This document shows positions 8,031 to 18,018 of a stretch of 64,000 bases of DNA, piece after piece (positions within the stretch are counted from its first letter, which is position 1; every line of letters starts with the position of its first letter). The stretch is taken from contig NZ_SEWG01000001.1 in the NCBI RefSeq assembly GCF_004168255.1, positions 496,001-560,000 of the forward strand. The letters run 5' to 3'. The position numbers and the translations under genes were made by a program. The DNA is from Mucilaginibacter terrigena. Its GTDB lineage: Bacteria; Bacteroidota; Bacteroidia; Sphingobacteriales; Sphingobacteriaceae. The notes under the pieces were generated by a model, which searched no databases, had not been told where the DNA came from, and worked only from the letters and a program-made list of their open reading frames with translations.

Positions 8031-9269
8031 CTAACCAAAAAATAAATACGATATCAAAATGGCCGTTATTACGCCTGCAAAATCGGCAAGCAGCCCGGCC
8101 GGAATAGCATACCTTGATTTTTTTATCCCAACCGAGCCAAAATACAGGGCCACTATGTAAAACGTGGTGTCGGCAGAACCATTAAATACCGATCCAAGCC
8201 TGCCCGCGAAACTATCAGGGCCATAGGTTGTCATGGTGCTTATCATCATCGCCTTTGATCCCGATCCGCTCAATGGTTTCATATAGGCAACCGGCATGGC
8301 ATCAACAAAACGGTTATCCATGTGTAGCTGCGTGGCCGCCCAGCGCACGCCGCCGTTAAGGTAATCTAAAGCCCCGCTGGTACGGAAAACGCTTATGGCT
8401 ACCAGCATGGCCACCAGGTAGGGTATTATTTTTACAGATACCTCAAAGCCGCTTTTAGCGCCATCGATAAAACTCTCAAAAACGTTTACCTTTTTGTATA
8501 AAGCGCCTAAAATAAATACCGTGGGTATCAAAAAGATGAGCATGTTGCTTGCTACTTTAGATACGATGGTTATTTGTTCTTTATCCAGGTATTGCGTAAA
8601 ATACCAAACCAGGGCCAGTATAAATGCCGTCATCCCGCCAAGCCAGGTGAGTATCACCCTATCAAAAAGGTTGATTTTTTGTTTAATGGCCACCGCTATC
8701 ATCCCTACAACCGTTGCTACATAGGTAGCTATGATACAGGGTATTAAAACGTCGGCAGGGTCTTTGGCATGTAATATAAAACGCTGTGCTATAATGGTTA
8801 CCGGTAACAGTTGCAAACCCGATGTATGCAGTACCAAAAACATGATCTGCGCGTTCGAGGCGGTTTCTTTATTGGGGTTTAATTGTTGCAGGCTGTCCAT
8901 AGCTTTTAAGCCCAGTGGGGTAGCGGCGTTATCCAGGCCTAATAAATTGGCCGAAAAGTTCATCATCATTTGCCCGGTAGCCGGGTGTTTTTTTGGTACT
9001 TCGGGGAAAAGGCGGCTAAGGAATGGCCCCACTATACGCGACAGAACGTTCATAGCGCCGGCACGTTCGCCAATGTTTAATATACCCAGCCATAATACCA
9101 TATTACCCGCCAAAGGCAGCGCGATATCCATTACCGATGAGGTGGAACTCGCGAACATGCCATCTACCAACAGCTTAAAAGCATCTACATCGCCTAAAAA
9201 TACCAGCTTGCAAAATGCTATTACAAACGCGATGAGGAAAAATGCTATCCAGATGTAGTTTAAGGCCAT
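8031..9269 (-). CDS. SpmA-SpmB-like nucleoside-recognition (Gate) membrane protein
   Basis: This 412-residue polytopic membrane protein looks like SpmA joined to SpmB. Two Gate-type halves are visible: residues ~45-150 (LPLAGNMVLWLGILNIGERA and MMNFSANLLGLDNAATPLG) and ~275-395 (FEVSVKIIPYLVAMLVAISV and YMKPLSGSGSKAMM). In Bacillus the separate proteins affect spore maturation; in non-sporing Bacteroidota the fused form is common and of unknown transport role. About nine hydrophobic segments are evident. It is transcribed alone, convergent with nothing close, and separated from the PKD gene by 174 bp. Confidence 0.88.
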   Translation of the reverse strand: MALNYIWIAFFLIAFVIAFCKLVFLGDVDAFKLLVDGMFASSTSSVMDIALPLAGNMVLWLGILNIGERAGAMNVLSRIVGPFLSRLFPEVPKKHPATGQMMMNFSANLLGLDNAATPLGLKAMDSLQQLNPNKETASNAQIMFLVLHTSGLQLLPVTIIAQRFILHAKDPADVLIPCIIATYVATVVGMIAVAIKQKINLFDRVILTWLGGMTAFILALVWYFTQYLDKEQITIVSKVASNMLIFLIPTVFILGALYKKVNVFESFIDGAKSGFEVSVKIIPYLVAMLVAISVFRTSGALDYLNGGVRWAATQLHMDNRFVDAMPVAYMKPLSGSGSKAMMISTMTTYGPDSFAGRLGSVFNGSADTTFYIVALYFGSVGIKKSRYAIPAGLLADFAGVITAILISYLFFG

Positions 9270-9354
9270 AATTATGATTCAGGCCATGAAGATAATTTTT
9301 TTTGAATAATTTACCACGATTAAGCATATTTAAAAATCAATTACTTGCTTCGCG

Positions 9355-9798
9355 ATGAAAGAAACCGCTTATAACTTACAGGCCGCTATAGATAGTTTTT
9401 TAAGGGAGCAGGCACCTGCCGTTAACTGGGATAACCAGGTTGCACCGGGTAAGTGGACAAACAGGGAGATCATAGGCCACTTAATTGACAGCGCGCATAT
9501 TAACCTGCAGCGTTTTGTGCGCTGCACTTACGAGGAAGGGTTTAAGCTGATCTATTACCAGGAGGAGTGGGTGCAGGCGCAGCATTACCGCGATACGGAT
9601 GTTACAGCATTAGTAAAGCTTTGGGAACTGGTTAACCGGCAAATTGTACGTGTACTGGCAAATTACCCGGCCAACCGCGCACAGGTAAAATGCGATAATG
9701 GCCGCGATGAGCCATCCTTTAATACCGTTGAGTTTTTAGCTGAAGATTATATAACGCACATGCAGCACCATTTAAGGCAGCTTAGTTATAAGCCGTAA
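9355..9798 (+). CDS. DinB-family protein
   Basis: The 147-residue four-helix protein shows the DinB/YfiT metal-binding pattern: a first histidine in IIGHLIDSAHINLQRF (residues ~40-55) and two near the end in YITHMQHHLRQL (~132-143). DinB-fold proteins bind Zn or Ni through three histidines and include bacillithiol-dependent transferases; the substrate here is unknown. Its 3' end overlaps the convergent gene at 9782 by 17 bp. Confidence 0.85.
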   Translation: MKETAYNLQAAIDSFLREQAPAVNWDNQVAPGKWTNREIIGHLIDSAHINLQRFVRCTYEEGFKLIYYQEEWVQAQHYRDTDVTALVKLWELVNRQIVRVLANYPANRAQVKCDNGRDEPSFNTVEFLAEDYITHMQHHLRQLSYKP

Positions 9799-10258
9799 TG
9801 CCTTTATTGGCCACTATGCGTATAGTATATTCCCTGCGGATGGGGTTATAGGGCACGGCATCGTTCACCATAACATATATTACGCCAAGGTCTTTAACGG
9901 TAAAGGTTTGCACATCGGGCGTGGCGCTTTCCTTATCTAAGTATTGCGATATGGAGTTATATATCATGTTATACTGGGCCAGTTCGTTTGTTTCCATCTC
10001 CACATACATGCGCCTGCCGTCAACACGCACATTGGTATTTACATAAGTGCCGCCCGGTATTTTCAAACTGTAATTTCTTAAATTCTTTTTTTCATCCTTT
10101 TTAACAAGCGTGTGCCCTTTGGCAGTAAAAAAGGTATCGGCTTTATTAATGTTATTATGCAGCAAATAGCTCAGGTCATCGTACGATATTAAATTTGTTT
10201 GCGCAAAACCTGTTGATGCAAAACAGAAAAGGAGGGCGGTTAATAATAAATGTTTCAT
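9782..10258 (-). CDS. Secreted protein of unknown function
   Basis: The likely start is the ATG at 10258, which gives a clean signal peptide (MKHLLLTALLFCFASTGFAQ) and a 158-residue product. The same frame runs open to 10348, but that extension would bury the signal peptide. The mature part has alternating strands (YSLKIPGGTYVNTNVRVDGR; VQTFTVKDLGVIYVMVND) and no motif I recognise. It is probably periplasmic. Its last codons overlap the end of the convergent DinB gene. Confidence 0.7.
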   Translation of the reverse strand: MKHLLLTALLFCFASTGFAQTNLISYDDLSYLLHNNINKADTFFTAKGHTLVKKDEKKNLRNYSLKIPGGTYVNTNVRVDGRRMYVEMETNELAQYNMIYNSISQYLDKESATPDVQTFTVKDLGVIYVMVNDAVPYNPIRREYTIRIVANKGITAYN

Positions 10259-10364
10259 AGCTGTCGGCCATAAGCGGGCCATCTGTTTAATTACGGTCAA
10301 TATATGGTTTTGGTATCTTATTATTATGGCAAAATCATAACTTAGCATAATAATTACATTTACT

Positions 10365-10793
10365 ATGGCTACTATAAAATTATCAAGAGTTAGCGGCGAC
10401 TACGGCTTTGAAGCCACCGACGAGTTTGGCCACACCGTACGTATGGACAGCAGCACCGAAAGCGGCGGCCACAACTTTGGCGTACGCCCTATGCAAATGC
10501 TTTTAATGGGTTTGGGCGGATGCTCGGCCATTGATGTTATAGCGATACTAAAAAAACAACGCCAGGATGTAGTTGATTATAAAATGGTGATAGCGGGCGA
10601 GCGCGAAGCCGGTAAGGAACCATCGTTATGGAAAGACATCACGCTGGAGTTTCATTTATATGGCACAGTTGACGAGGATAAAGCCAAAAAAGCCGTTGAA
10701 TTATCATTAAGTAAATACTGTTCTGTAGCAGCTACGCTCTATAAAGCCGATGCTGATATACAATGGAAAGTGATCATTCATCCTGCCGGATAA
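10365..10793 (+). CDS. OsmC-family protein (second copy in window)
   Basis: The 142-residue OsmC-fold protein has its cysteines in MLLMGLGGCSAIDVIAILK (residues ~45-63) and ALSKYCSVAATLYK region (~117-130). The MLxGLGGCSAIDV wording is typical of the YhfA-like OsmC branch rather than of Ohr. Predicted role is thiol-dependent peroxide or related redox chemistry in the cytoplasm. It is clearly diverged from the OsmC at 1799-2212, so this is not a recent duplication. It is apparently monocistronic. Confidence 0.88.
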   Translation: MATIKLSRVSGDYGFEATDEFGHTVRMDSSTESGGHNFGVRPMQMLLMGLGGCSAIDVIAILKKQRQDVVDYKMVIAGEREAGKEPSLWKDITLEFHLYGTVDEDKAKKAVELSLSKYCSVAATLYKADADIQWKVIIHPAG

Positions 10794-10896
10794 AATTTTC
10801 TCCATTTCTTACCCGAATACAGCGCTTATCATTATGGCTTAAATAAACCTGTATTGTACTTTTTTGGGGTCACAGTGATAAATCCTATTCATTCAG

Positions 10897-10915
10897 TAGT
10901 CAATATAATTGACTA
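10897..10915. promoter_or_regulatory. Palindrome TAGTCAAT-ATA-ATTGACTA
   Basis: A perfect inverted repeat with 8-bp arms and a 3-bp centre in the 307-bp gap upstream of the OmpA-family gene. The form fits a homodimeric regulator's operator. It lies ~120 bp upstream of the proposed -33 element, so activation or a second promoter is possible. Confidence 0.4.
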
Positions 10916-11012
10916 ATTTATTTATCAGGTCAGCAATTCAGGCTAATCTGCTATAGCATAGTGTATTATCTGCGCGTTACAAAATCACCCCGTGTTTTAG
11001 GCTACTAACCAA

Positions 11013-11044
11013 TTGTGTAAATACCGTTACTGGCATTAATGTTG
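11013..11044 (+). promoter_or_regulatory. Candidate promoter of the OmpA-family gene
   Basis: TTG at 11013-11015, 21 bp, then TAATGTTG at 11037-11044 (7 of 8 to TAnnTTTG). This would give a 5' UTR of ~50 nt before the ATG at 11101. Confidence 0.4.
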
Positions 11045-11100
11045 CCTTGTGGGGGTAGTCGCGCTATCCAGTTTAGCAGACAGTCAAAATTTAACACAAT

Positions 11101-12462
11101 ATGAAAACAAATTTAAAACGCACTACATTACTGCTTGCCGGTTTATTAGCAGGCAGCACATTATTTGCCCAAACCACCGACTCAGTAAGTACACAAAATT
11201 ATGTACAGCCATTTTCTGGCGGTCCATTCCGCACATGGTCAATAGGCTTGCACGGCGGGCTACTAACACCTTACACTATTTTTGGCGCTAACGGTCGCCA
11301 GGATTTCCGCAAACCACAATCAGAAGTTGGTTACGGCGGTTACATTAAAAAGCAATTTTCACCAACATTTGGTATCCAGGCCGATTTCCTTCGCGGCGAA
11401 GTAAGCGGCGGTAACTCGCGCCCTAATGATGCAGGTGTAACTACCAATAACAGCTTTAATGCAAAGCTGAACTGGTCTGGAGCGTTAAGCGCTAACATCA
11501 CACTTGGCAACATCAGCTGGTTAAACAAAAAAAGCGCTATACAGCCTTACTTAACAGCAGGTGCCGGTTATATGGCTTATAAAACAACTGTAACCGATCT
11601 TTCGGGTACTACCTCTAATTATAGCAATAACGATATAAAAGAGTGGTTTATCCCGGTTGGTTTAGGCTTTAAAATCAACCTTGGTTCGAGCGTTAATTTA
11701 GACTTGGGTTACCAGGTTAACTTTGTACAATCAGATAACTTTGATGGCTTTAACGTAGGTTCTGGAAATGACAGGTTCTCTTACGCTCACGCTGGTTTAG
11801 AGTTTATCCTGGGTAGTTCAAAAACTGCGCAATTAGCTACTTATAACCCGGTAAACTCAATGCGTACCGAGTATGTATGGCAAAACGCGCAAACTAAAGC
11901 TATGTTGCAGGCACAAATTGATGCCGAAAAAGCTAAGAACGACCAATTAAGGACAGACCTTAACACTACCAACGCTAACTTAGCTAAGCTAACTGTTGAC
12001 AGCGATGGCGACGGTGTATTGGATATTAACGATAAATGCCCTAATACACCTGCCGGTACTAAGGTAGATGGATCGGGTTGCCCATTGGCTAAACCGGTTG
12101 TATATATAACCGAAGAAGACAAACGTGTTGTTAAAGACGCGATAAATAACCTGGAATTTGATTTGGGTAAAGCAACTATCCGCGAAAGATCATTCCCAAG
12201 TTTAGATAGGGTAGCTAACTTATTAACTGAGAAAAACTTCAGCTTAAAATTAGCAGGCCATACAGATAATACCGGTTCTGATGCTTTAAACTTAAGGTTA
12301 TCTAAAGACCGTGCAGAATCTATCAAATCTTACCTGGTTAGCAAAGGTGCAAATGCTTCACGTATAGAAGCTACAGGTTACGGTGAAAGCCAGCCGATAG
12401 CTACTAACAAAACAGCAGCAGGACGCCAGCAAAACCGCCGTGTAGAGTTTACTTTATACTAA
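11101..12462 (+). CDS. OmpA-family outer-membrane protein with thrombospondin type 3 repeat
   Basis: The 453-residue protein runs: signal peptide (LLLAGLLAGSTLFAQ, to ~residue 24), N-terminal beta-barrel (~35-240, ending around FSYAHAGLEFILG), short coiled coil (QAQIDAEKAKNDQLRTDLN, ~270-290), a TSP3-type calcium loop (DSDGDGVLDINDKCPN, ~300-315), then the OmpA C-terminal peptidoglycan-binding domain (NLEFDLGKATIRE; LAGHTDNTGSDALNLRLSKD; GYGESQPIA, ~345-453). It should anchor the outer membrane to peptidoglycan. Codon use appears optimised compared with neighbours, as expected for an abundant protein. A strong terminator follows. Confidence 0.95.
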   Translation: MKTNLKRTTLLLAGLLAGSTLFAQTTDSVSTQNYVQPFSGGPFRTWSIGLHGGLLTPYTIFGANGRQDFRKPQSEVGYGGYIKKQFSPTFGIQADFLRGEVSGGNSRPNDAGVTTNNSFNAKLNWSGALSANITLGNISWLNKKSAIQPYLTAGAGYMAYKTTVTDLSGTTSNYSNNDIKEWFIPVGLGFKINLGSSVNLDLGYQVNFVQSDNFDGFNVGSGNDRFSYAHAGLEFILGSSKTAQLATYNPVNSMRTEYVWQNAQTKAMLQAQIDAEKAKNDQLRTDLNTTNANLAKLTVDSDGDGVLDINDKCPNTPAGTKVDGSGCPLAKPVVYITEEDKRVVKDAINNLEFDLGKATIRERSFPSLDRVANLLTEKNFSLKLAGHTDNTGSDALNLRLSKDRAESIKSYLVSKGANASRIEATGYGESQPIATNKTAAGRQQNRRVEFTLY

Positions 12463-12511
12463 GGAGGAGAAGATTCAGGATTTTTAGAATCAAGAATCAA
12501 GACCTAAAATA

Positions 12512-12544
12512 AAAAGAGCCGCCCCAGATTGGGGCGGCTCTTTT
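12512..12544. terminator. Bidirectional terminator between convergent genes
   Basis: AAAAGAGCCGCCCC (12512-12525) pairs with GGGGCGGCTCTTTT (12531-12544): a 14-bp stem with A and T tracts on both sides. It can serve both the OmpA-family gene and the convergent gene ending at 12612. Outside it, AAGAATCAAGA-type tracts (from 12490 and, inverted, from 12573) extend the symmetry imperfectly. Confidence 0.88.
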
Positions 12545-12611
12545 GTTGTAAAATATTTTAACTGAATTCTTTTATCTTGATTCTTGACTCTTATAGTCTT
12601 GCTTCTCTTAA

Positions 12612-12995
12612 TTATCCTACTGCGAAAAAATCCGCGAGGTTGCCAAAATAGCTATCGTTCCAGCCTTCGGTAATGTCGTTAAAATCATCATCCGGGATAT
12701 TCACATGCCTCAACTCAACAGACGAGCCATGGGCATCCGGGTGTATTTTGATGGTTACTATAGATTCGTCCGTCTGCCCGTCAAAGTACCATTGCTGTAC
12801 AATTTTCTTCCCATCTACAAACTCCAGGTTTTTACCAACAATGCTGCCTTCCCAAAGGGAAAACTCAGAACCCGGCTCAGTAGACATCTCGGCCTTTTCA
12901 CCGGTCCATAATTCCAGGGTTAGCGGGTTAGTGAGCGCTATATAAACTTCTTCGGGCGTAGCCGGCAATAAGTAATATTTTTTATAATCTTTCAC
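12612..12995 (-). CDS. SRPBCC (START/AHSA1-like) domain protein
   Basis: This 127-residue protein reads as a single SRPBCC ligand-binding domain: PATPEEVYIALTNPLTLELWTG (residues ~11-32), then GSEFSLWEGSIVGKNLEFVD and KIVQQWYFDGQTDESIVTI, and a C-terminal amphipathic helix containing DITEGWNDSYFGNLADFF. The helix-grip fold forms a hydrophobic pocket; AHSA1-like members have no agreed substrate. It appears monocistronic. Confidence 0.85.
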   Translation of the reverse strand: MKDYKKYYLLPATPEEVYIALTNPLTLELWTGEKAEMSTEPGSEFSLWEGSIVGKNLEFVDGKKIVQQWYFDGQTDESIVTIKIHPDAHGSSVELRHVNIPDDDFNDITEGWNDSYFGNLADFFAVG

Positions 12996-13054
12996 ACGGG
13001 CAATTTAGCAGAAATATTTGAGAGCAGGGGCGTAGATTTACTCACCCCGAAATA

Positions 13055-13153
13055 GATACGTTGGTCGACCTTATCTGCTTCGCAAAGAGGGTGAAAAACA
13101 AAACCCTCTTTCCGCTTGCGCAAAGCGGGTGGTCGAGCGTAGCGATGACCGGA
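13055..13153. repeat. REP-like intergenic palindromes
   Basis: Two nested imperfect palindromes fill this gap. AAAGAGGGT (13084-13092) pairs with ACCCTCTTT (13103-13111), and GGTCGACC/GGTCGAGC-type boxes lie on both sides. The wording (TGCTTCGCAAAG, CGAGCGTAGCGATGACCGG) is like the REP elements elsewhere in the window. It lies downstream of the SRPBCC gene's start and before the stop of the acetate transporter. Confidence 0.5.
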
Positions 13154-13157
13154 TGAG

Positions 13158-13751
13158 TTATTTTACCGCCCCGATAGGCAAAACTTCTCTCCCGTAAACC
13201 TCGTTCAACACACCTGCTATGCCTGTATATATTGCCGATAAGCCGCAAATGATGCCTTCGTATCCTGCAAGGTGTTTAATGCTTTCGTTACCGGTGGCAT
13301 CGCCCCAAACCAATAAAGCGAATAATATGGTTAACGACCCGAAAACAAACTGCAGCGCGCGGTTAAGTTTTAAGGTGCCAAAGAAAAGGCAAAAGGTAAA
13401 AAATCCCCATATACCTAAGTAAGCGCACATGGCGCCTTCACTTGCCTTTGGTGCCCAACCCAGTTTTGGCATTACAATAAGCGCCACTAACGATAGCCAG
13501 AAGAAACCATAAGATGTGAAGGCAGTTAGCCCGAATGTGTTGTTCTTTTTTGCTTCGATGATGCCCGCTATAACTTGCGCCAGTCCGCCATAAAAAATGC
13601 CCATGGCCAGTATCATGGCGTTTAATTCAAAAAAGCCGGCGTTATGAATATTCAGTAACACGGTGGTCATGCCGAAGGCGCAAAGGCCAAGTGGTGCAGG
13701 GTTGGCAATGCCATCCTTTACAACCACCGGAGCAGGAGTGGTAGGGATCAT
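13158..13751 (-). CDS. satP: Acetate/succinate transporter, GPR1/FUN34/YaaH (SatP) family
   Basis: The 197-residue protein has six hydrophobic segments and the family signature [19 protein letters not shown] (residues ~17-35), beginning NPAPLGL as in SatP/Ady2. It also has the conserved [18 protein letters not shown] (~57-74) and [11 protein letters not shown] motifs. These proteins take up acetate, and often succinate, with protons across the inner membrane. It ends at TAA near 13158 and has its own upstream region shared with the divergent gpmA gene. Confidence 0.92.
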   Translation of the reverse strand: MIPTTPAPVVVKDGIANPAPLGLCAFGMTTVLLNIHNAGFFELNAMILAMGIFYGGLAQVIAGIIEAKKNNTFGLTAFTSYGFFWLSLVALIVMPKLGWAPKASEGAMCAYLGIWGFFTFCLFFGTLKLNRALQFVFGSLTILFALLVWGDATGNESIKHLAGYEGIICGLSAIYTGIAGVLNEVYGREVLPIGAVK

Positions 13752-13853
13752 AATAAAGTTTAATTTTGGTTTATATAATGCAATCTAATTAATTTCAATT
13801 AATTAACAATACTTTTCTAAACCGTATAGTTACTTGGCTGTTACTTTAACAAC

Positions 13854-14543
13854 ATGCAAAAATTAGTATTGATACGCCACGGCGAAAGTGTTTGGAACCA
13901 GGAGAACCGCTTTACCGGGTGGACGGACGTCGACCTATCTGACGGAGGCCTGCAGCAGGCTATTAGTGCCGGTAAACTGCTTGCCAAAAACGGTTACACC
14001 TTTGATGTGGGTTTTACCTCGGTATTAAAACGTAGTATAAAAACCATGCATTTTGTGCTCGAACAATTAGATCATCTTTGGATCCCCATACATAAATCGT
14101 GGCGGTTGAACGAACGTTTCTATGGTGCCCTGCAAGGCCTTAATAAAGACGAAACGATAGAAAAGTACGGCGAAGAACAGGTGCAAAAATGGCGGCGCGA
14201 CCCACACGAACACCCGCCCGCCATTACCGAGCAGGACGACCGCTTTCCCGGCCATTACCTGCGTTATAACGACCTTACTTACCGCGAACTGCCCCTTACC
14301 GAAAACCTGAGCGAAACCATGGACAGGGCATTACCTTTTTGGCACGAAAGCATTGTGCCCGCCATCCGCGAAAATAAAAAAGTGATCATCTGCGCTCATG
14401 GCAACAGCCTCCGCGCACTTATCCAATATATCGAAAACCTAAGCGACGAAGACGTAGCCAAACTGGATATCCCTACCGCAACCCCATGGGTGTATGAACT
14501 GGATGACAGGTTGAATTGTGTGAAGCATTATTATTTAAAATAA
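13854..14543 (+). CDS. gpmA: 2,3-bisphosphoglycerate-dependent phosphoglycerate mutase
   Basis: The 229-residue cytoplasmic enzyme interconverts 3- and 2-phosphoglycerate in glycolysis and gluconeogenesis. The phosphohistidine motif LIRHGESVWNQENRFTGWTD begins at residue 6, with the catalytic His at ~9. The second histidine lies in IICAHGNSLRALI (~179-191), and the conserved WRLNERFYGALQGLNK (~83-98) is present. Length is normal for the dPGM family. The start ATG at 13854 gives the canonical N-terminus MQKLVLIRHGES. Confidence 0.95.
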   Translation: MQKLVLIRHGESVWNQENRFTGWTDVDLSDGGLQQAISAGKLLAKNGYTFDVGFTSVLKRSIKTMHFVLEQLDHLWIPIHKSWRLNERFYGALQGLNKDETIEKYGEEQVQKWRRDPHEHPPAITEQDDRFPGHYLRYNDLTYRELPLTENLSETMDRALPFWHESIVPAIRENKKVIICAHGNSLRALIQYIENLSDEDVAKLDIPTATPWVYELDDRLNCVKHYYLK

Positions 14544-14548
14544 TATAT

Positions 14549-14633
14549 TGTCATTGCGAGGAACGTAGTGACGTGGCAACCTCAGAGGATAGTCGGATAT
14601 GCTGAGATTGCCGCGCTATCGCTCGCAATGACA
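14549..14633. repeat. REP palindrome, TGTCATTGCGAG type
   Basis: TGTCATTGCGAGGAACGTAG at the left matches, inverted, CTATCGCTCGCAATGACA at the right, with CAACCTC/GAGATTG further in. The same family occurs at 37683-37785, and as a half-site at 48239-48269. It sits between convergent gpmA and the S9 peptidase gene, where it could form a cruciform or stem-loop. Confidence 0.8.
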
Positions 14634-14641
14634 TGGTGTGT

Positions 14642-17455
14642 TTATCGCTCACTAACCTCCAGCCCCCAATCCTTCCCTTTATCAACCGCGGGCACACCCT
14701 TATCCAGCCATGCAGGCATGGGCGCGCCTTTCAGGAAGTGGTCAAAAAATTGCGCCTCGCGGATGCTGATATCCTTTCGGTTCTGGCGTTTTACCAGGTT
14801 GTGGGCCTCGTCGTTATATTGCAGCAGCCAAACCGGCTTGCCAAGCCTGCGCAGGGCGGTAAACATCTCAATCCCCTGGTACCATGGCACTGCACCATCG
14901 GCATCGTTACTCATAATAACCACCGGCGTTTTAACTTTGGGCAGCTGAAACAGCGGAGAATTATCGATATACAAATTCGGTTTATCCCATAGGCTGGCAC
15001 CAATGCGGCTTTGTGTTTTTTCGTACTGCGATTGCCGGTTAATGCCGCTTTCCCAACGTATACCGCCATAAGCCGAGGTCATGTTAACCACTGGGGCGCC
15101 GGCCCAGGCTGCAGCGTACATATCGGTTTGGGTAATAAGGTAAGCCACCTGGTAACCGCCCCAGCTTTGGCCCTGTATGCCAATATGTTCAGCATCAACC
15201 CAGGGGTTTTTCTTCAATGCTTCCACACCCGAGTTAACAAACTCAACAGCCGATGCACCGGGATGGCCGGCCTCGTAACTGATATCCGGCGCGAACACCA
15301 GGTAGCCATTGCTCACAAACCACGAGATTGGCAACCGCGATGGTGTAGGGGCTGCAGGGATATAATTGTATAAGCCATCTGAAAGCTTTTCATAAAAGTA
15401 AGCGATCATGGGGTACTTTTTGGCCGGGTCAAAATCCTCCGGTTTGTATAAAATGCCTTTAGAGTGGTAACCTTTTGGCGTTGTCCACTCAAAAAGCTCG
15501 GCAGTGCCCCAATTGTATTGTGCCTGCTGCGGATTGATAGCGCTTAATTTGGTTTCTTTCAACAGATCAGCAGAGGCATACAAGTCCGGCGGGTGGGTGT
15601 AGCTGTATTTGGTGTAGATAAATATATTGGCATCTTTAGCCTTTTGCAGCCCGCTAATGCCCATAGGTGCCATCGTTATCTTTTTAGGCGCGTAATCACT
15701 CGACAGTTCCTTTTTATAATAACCCCATTGTTTATTCCGGTCGTTTTGAGCGATCAACCATAAGGTTTTTTTAGATGGGATAAATTTTTCTTCCGGGTCA
15801 TCGGCATTATAACGAAACCTGAGCCTGTATCGCCGACCCATGCCATTTGTAAAGTTGGTAGCCTTGCCGGTTGCAGGCTCAACCGCCCAGATATCGTAAC
15901 GGTCGTATATCAAAACCCGCTTATCATTCGCCTCCCATGCCGATATCCCGTAAGGCGATGGGTCATCGGGCACATCGTTTTCTTCGTTGCCCATTTTAAC
16001 ATGTGTATTTACGCTGATATTTAGTTTTTTGCCTGTAGCTATACTGTAACTATGCCAGTTTTGGTCTTTCGAATCAAACCAAACTACGTAATTACCTTCG
16101 GGCGAAATGCTGTAGCGGGCTTTTAGCCGGTCGTTAATGCGTAAACGCAGGCCTGTACGGGTATCTATCAGGTAAGCTGCCTGTTGTGTGCCGCCTTCCC
16201 ACTGTGCCTGTACGCGCGCACCGGTATCTGTTAAGCCTAAAACAAACCGGGCATCGGCATTATTATCCGGTATTAATATCTCGCGGATGCCTTTGTCCCC
16301 GAGTTGTATCAGTTTTTTTGTGCCGTCGGCAGGGCGGATGACCGCCTGGTAGCTGCGTTTTAGCTCTCGCTGCAGGTTTTTTAGTTGCTGGGGCTGCAGG
16401 TAATCGTCCTTATAGTTCCATATATCGAGGCGGGCGTGCTCAAACTCTACCAACGTAGTATCGGCAGGCTTGGGTACAGGCGCTGTACCAAAGTACAGGT
16501 TGCCGCCGCTTTTGCTAAAAAATACCTTGCCATCGCCGCTTACCGCCCAATTTGCAGGCATACCGTTTGATCCCGGCCCGGCCATAACCGTCGCGCTATC
16601 TTTTGATGTGGTATAGTAATAAAGTTTAAAGGGTTTTACCAGCGCCTTTTCCGCGTTCTTTTCGGCAGTGAAGGCAAGTTGCTTGCCGGCATCGTCAAAA
16701 GTTAAATTCTTGTAGTTACCACTGCCTGTGCTTACTTTTTTTAGCGTGTCTTTTTCTATATCGTACACAAATAAGCCCGATACTACTATTTTATTTTTTT
16801 TGGGCGCGGTTACAGCAAACGCAAGCCACTTGCCATTTTTACTGAGCTGGTAATCGGTTACATAACTAAAACTGCGTGTTTTGCCCTTGAGTAGTTGGTT
16901 TACGGTAAGTTCGGCGCCCTCTTTAGCCGGCGGGGCTATGGTGGTGGCAATGGCTTTTTTCGAGGTATCAGATGCTTCAGGTTTTTTCAATGTGTCGGCA
17001 GGAGAGAGGTAGGCTATAACCGGCGCTTTGTCGGCAATTTTAAACGAGCGGATAGCCGGCACTTTTTGAATGGTATGCTTACCTAATGCAATAATGCCCA
17101 AAGTATCTTTAGGGAACTCGGATTGCTTTTTCTTTTTGATCTTTGCCCGGCGGATATCCTTGTAAAAAGGCCTGATCAAGAATACAGCGTATTTGGAGTC
17201 GGGCGTGAAGTGCACCGTGTCTGCCCGGGGAATTGTCTGCTTATTTTTGCCGGCCGGACCGGTAATAACCATATTCGCATCGCCTTCCTGTGGCTTCACT
17301 ACATAAACTATCCACTTACCATCGTTGCTAACGCGTTCGTTGGTTATGCTTTGCCAGCCATCGTAAACAGACTGATCGAGCGGTTTTTTGGATGTTTTTT
17401 GAGCAACCGCGCATATACTGAATAGCAATAAAGCAGGGAGTAAGGTTCTTTTCAT
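14642..17455 (-). CDS. S9-family (prolyl oligopeptidase-type) serine peptidase, exported
   Basis: The 937-residue protein has a signal peptide ([15 protein letters not shown]), a long beta-propeller-like N-terminal region (~25-640), and a C-terminal alpha/beta-hydrolase domain. The nucleophile is in [15 protein letters not shown] (GxSxGG, ~residue 766). The Asp is in [16 protein letters not shown] and the His in YNDEAHNL near the C-terminus, in family order S-D-H. It should degrade peptides in the periplasm. It is longer than classical DPP4 (~700-760) but typical of large Bacteroidota S9 proteins. It is transcribed alone. Confidence 0.92.
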   Translation of the reverse strand: MKRTLLPALLLFSICAVAQKTSKKPLDQSVYDGWQSITNERVSNDGKWIVYVVKPQEGDANMVITGPAGKNKQTIPRADTVHFTPDSKYAVFLIRPFYKDIRRAKIKKKKQSEFPKDTLGIIALGKHTIQKVPAIRSFKIADKAPVIAYLSPADTLKKPEASDTSKKAIATTIAPPAKEGAELTVNQLLKGKTRSFSYVTDYQLSKNGKWLAFAVTAPKKNKIVVSGLFVYDIEKDTLKKVSTGSGNYKNLTFDDAGKQLAFTAEKNAEKALVKPFKLYYYTTSKDSATVMAGPGSNGMPANWAVSGDGKVFFSKSGGNLYFGTAPVPKPADTTLVEFEHARLDIWNYKDDYLQPQQLKNLQRELKRSYQAVIRPADGTKKLIQLGDKGIREILIPDNNADARFVLGLTDTGARVQAQWEGGTQQAAYLIDTRTGLRLRINDRLKARYSISPEGNYVVWFDSKDQNWHSYSIATGKKLNISVNTHVKMGNEENDVPDDPSPYGISAWEANDKRVLIYDRYDIWAVEPATGKATNFTNGMGRRYRLRFRYNADDPEEKFIPSKKTLWLIAQNDRNKQWGYYKKELSSDYAPKKITMAPMGISGLQKAKDANIFIYTKYSYTHPPDLYASADLLKETKLSAINPQQAQYNWGTAELFEWTTPKGYHSKGILYKPEDFDPAKKYPMIAYFYEKLSDGLYNYIPAAPTPSRLPISWFVSNGYLVFAPDISYEAGHPGASAVEFVNSGVEALKKNPWVDAEHIGIQGQSWGGYQVAYLITQTDMYAAAWAGAPVVNMTSAYGGIRWESGINRQSQYEKTQSRIGASLWDKPNLYIDNSPLFQLPKVKTPVVIMSNDADGAVPWYQGIEMFTALRRLGKPVWLLQYNDEAHNLVKRQNRKDISIREAQFFDHFLKGAPMPAWLDKGVPAVDKGKDWGLEVSER

Positions 17456-17537
17456 AAGGGCAATGATGTAATTAGCCCTAATATCTTAAAATTTTAACGC
17501 TTTGGGTATGAGTGAATGAAAAAGTTACAAGGCTGTA

Positions 17538-17867
17538 TTAGCAATTAGCGGCCGGTAGTACGCCGGTTGTACTAAAGCTATCAAACAAATGATTAAAAAA
17601 TGCCTTTATCTTATCGGCAATGCCATGGTGTTGATTTACAGGCTGTTGTTGCATCAGGTTTGGCCGGCCGGTATTATCAATAGTTGTTTTATCACTTTCC
17701 ATTTCCTGCAGTACAAACTGGCGTACCGATGGGTCGCGGTTAATAATTTCATCCATTTCGGTGAGGTCCCTTAAGGTTGCCTCCCCGTTCCTGCGTTTTT
17801 TCCATAACACTTCAAAACGCTCCTGCGAGATGGTACGCCGTATAATATACTTATTGTCTTTACTCAT
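17538..17867 (-). CDS. Small protein of unknown function
   Basis: The 109-residue soluble protein starts MSKDNKYIIRRTISQERFEV and has a charged helical middle (LRDLTEMDEIINRDPSVRQF). The last ~30 residues look amphipathic (IADKIKAFFNHLFDSF). No family is recognised. The middle segment, with residues spaced as in anti-sigma-factor N-termini, is suggestive only. It lies alone between the S9 peptidase and lepB, with 150 bp of AT-rich DNA on the lepB side. Coding quality is plausible. Confidence 0.55.
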   Translation of the reverse strand: MSKDNKYIIRRTISQERFEVLWKKRRNGEATLRDLTEMDEIINRDPSVRQFVLQEMESDKTTIDNTGRPNLMQQQPVNQHHGIADKIKAFFNHLFDSFSTTGVLPAANC

Positions 17868-18018
17868 GACATTGTTATTGGCTTTGTGTACCTCAAACTA
17901 AATGCCATGGTTTTAATTAATTGGTTATCAGTTTATTAATAACTTTAATTACTTTATTACGGTCGGTTTTATTACAGTAAGTGTTCGGTTGCGTGCAGTT
18001 GATAAGCTATTATGCGGT

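Noticed and set aside
13042-13248. 68-residue minus-strand frame between the SRPBCC and acetate transporter genes
   Set aside because: It overlaps the REP palindromes and the transporter's C-terminus in another frame.
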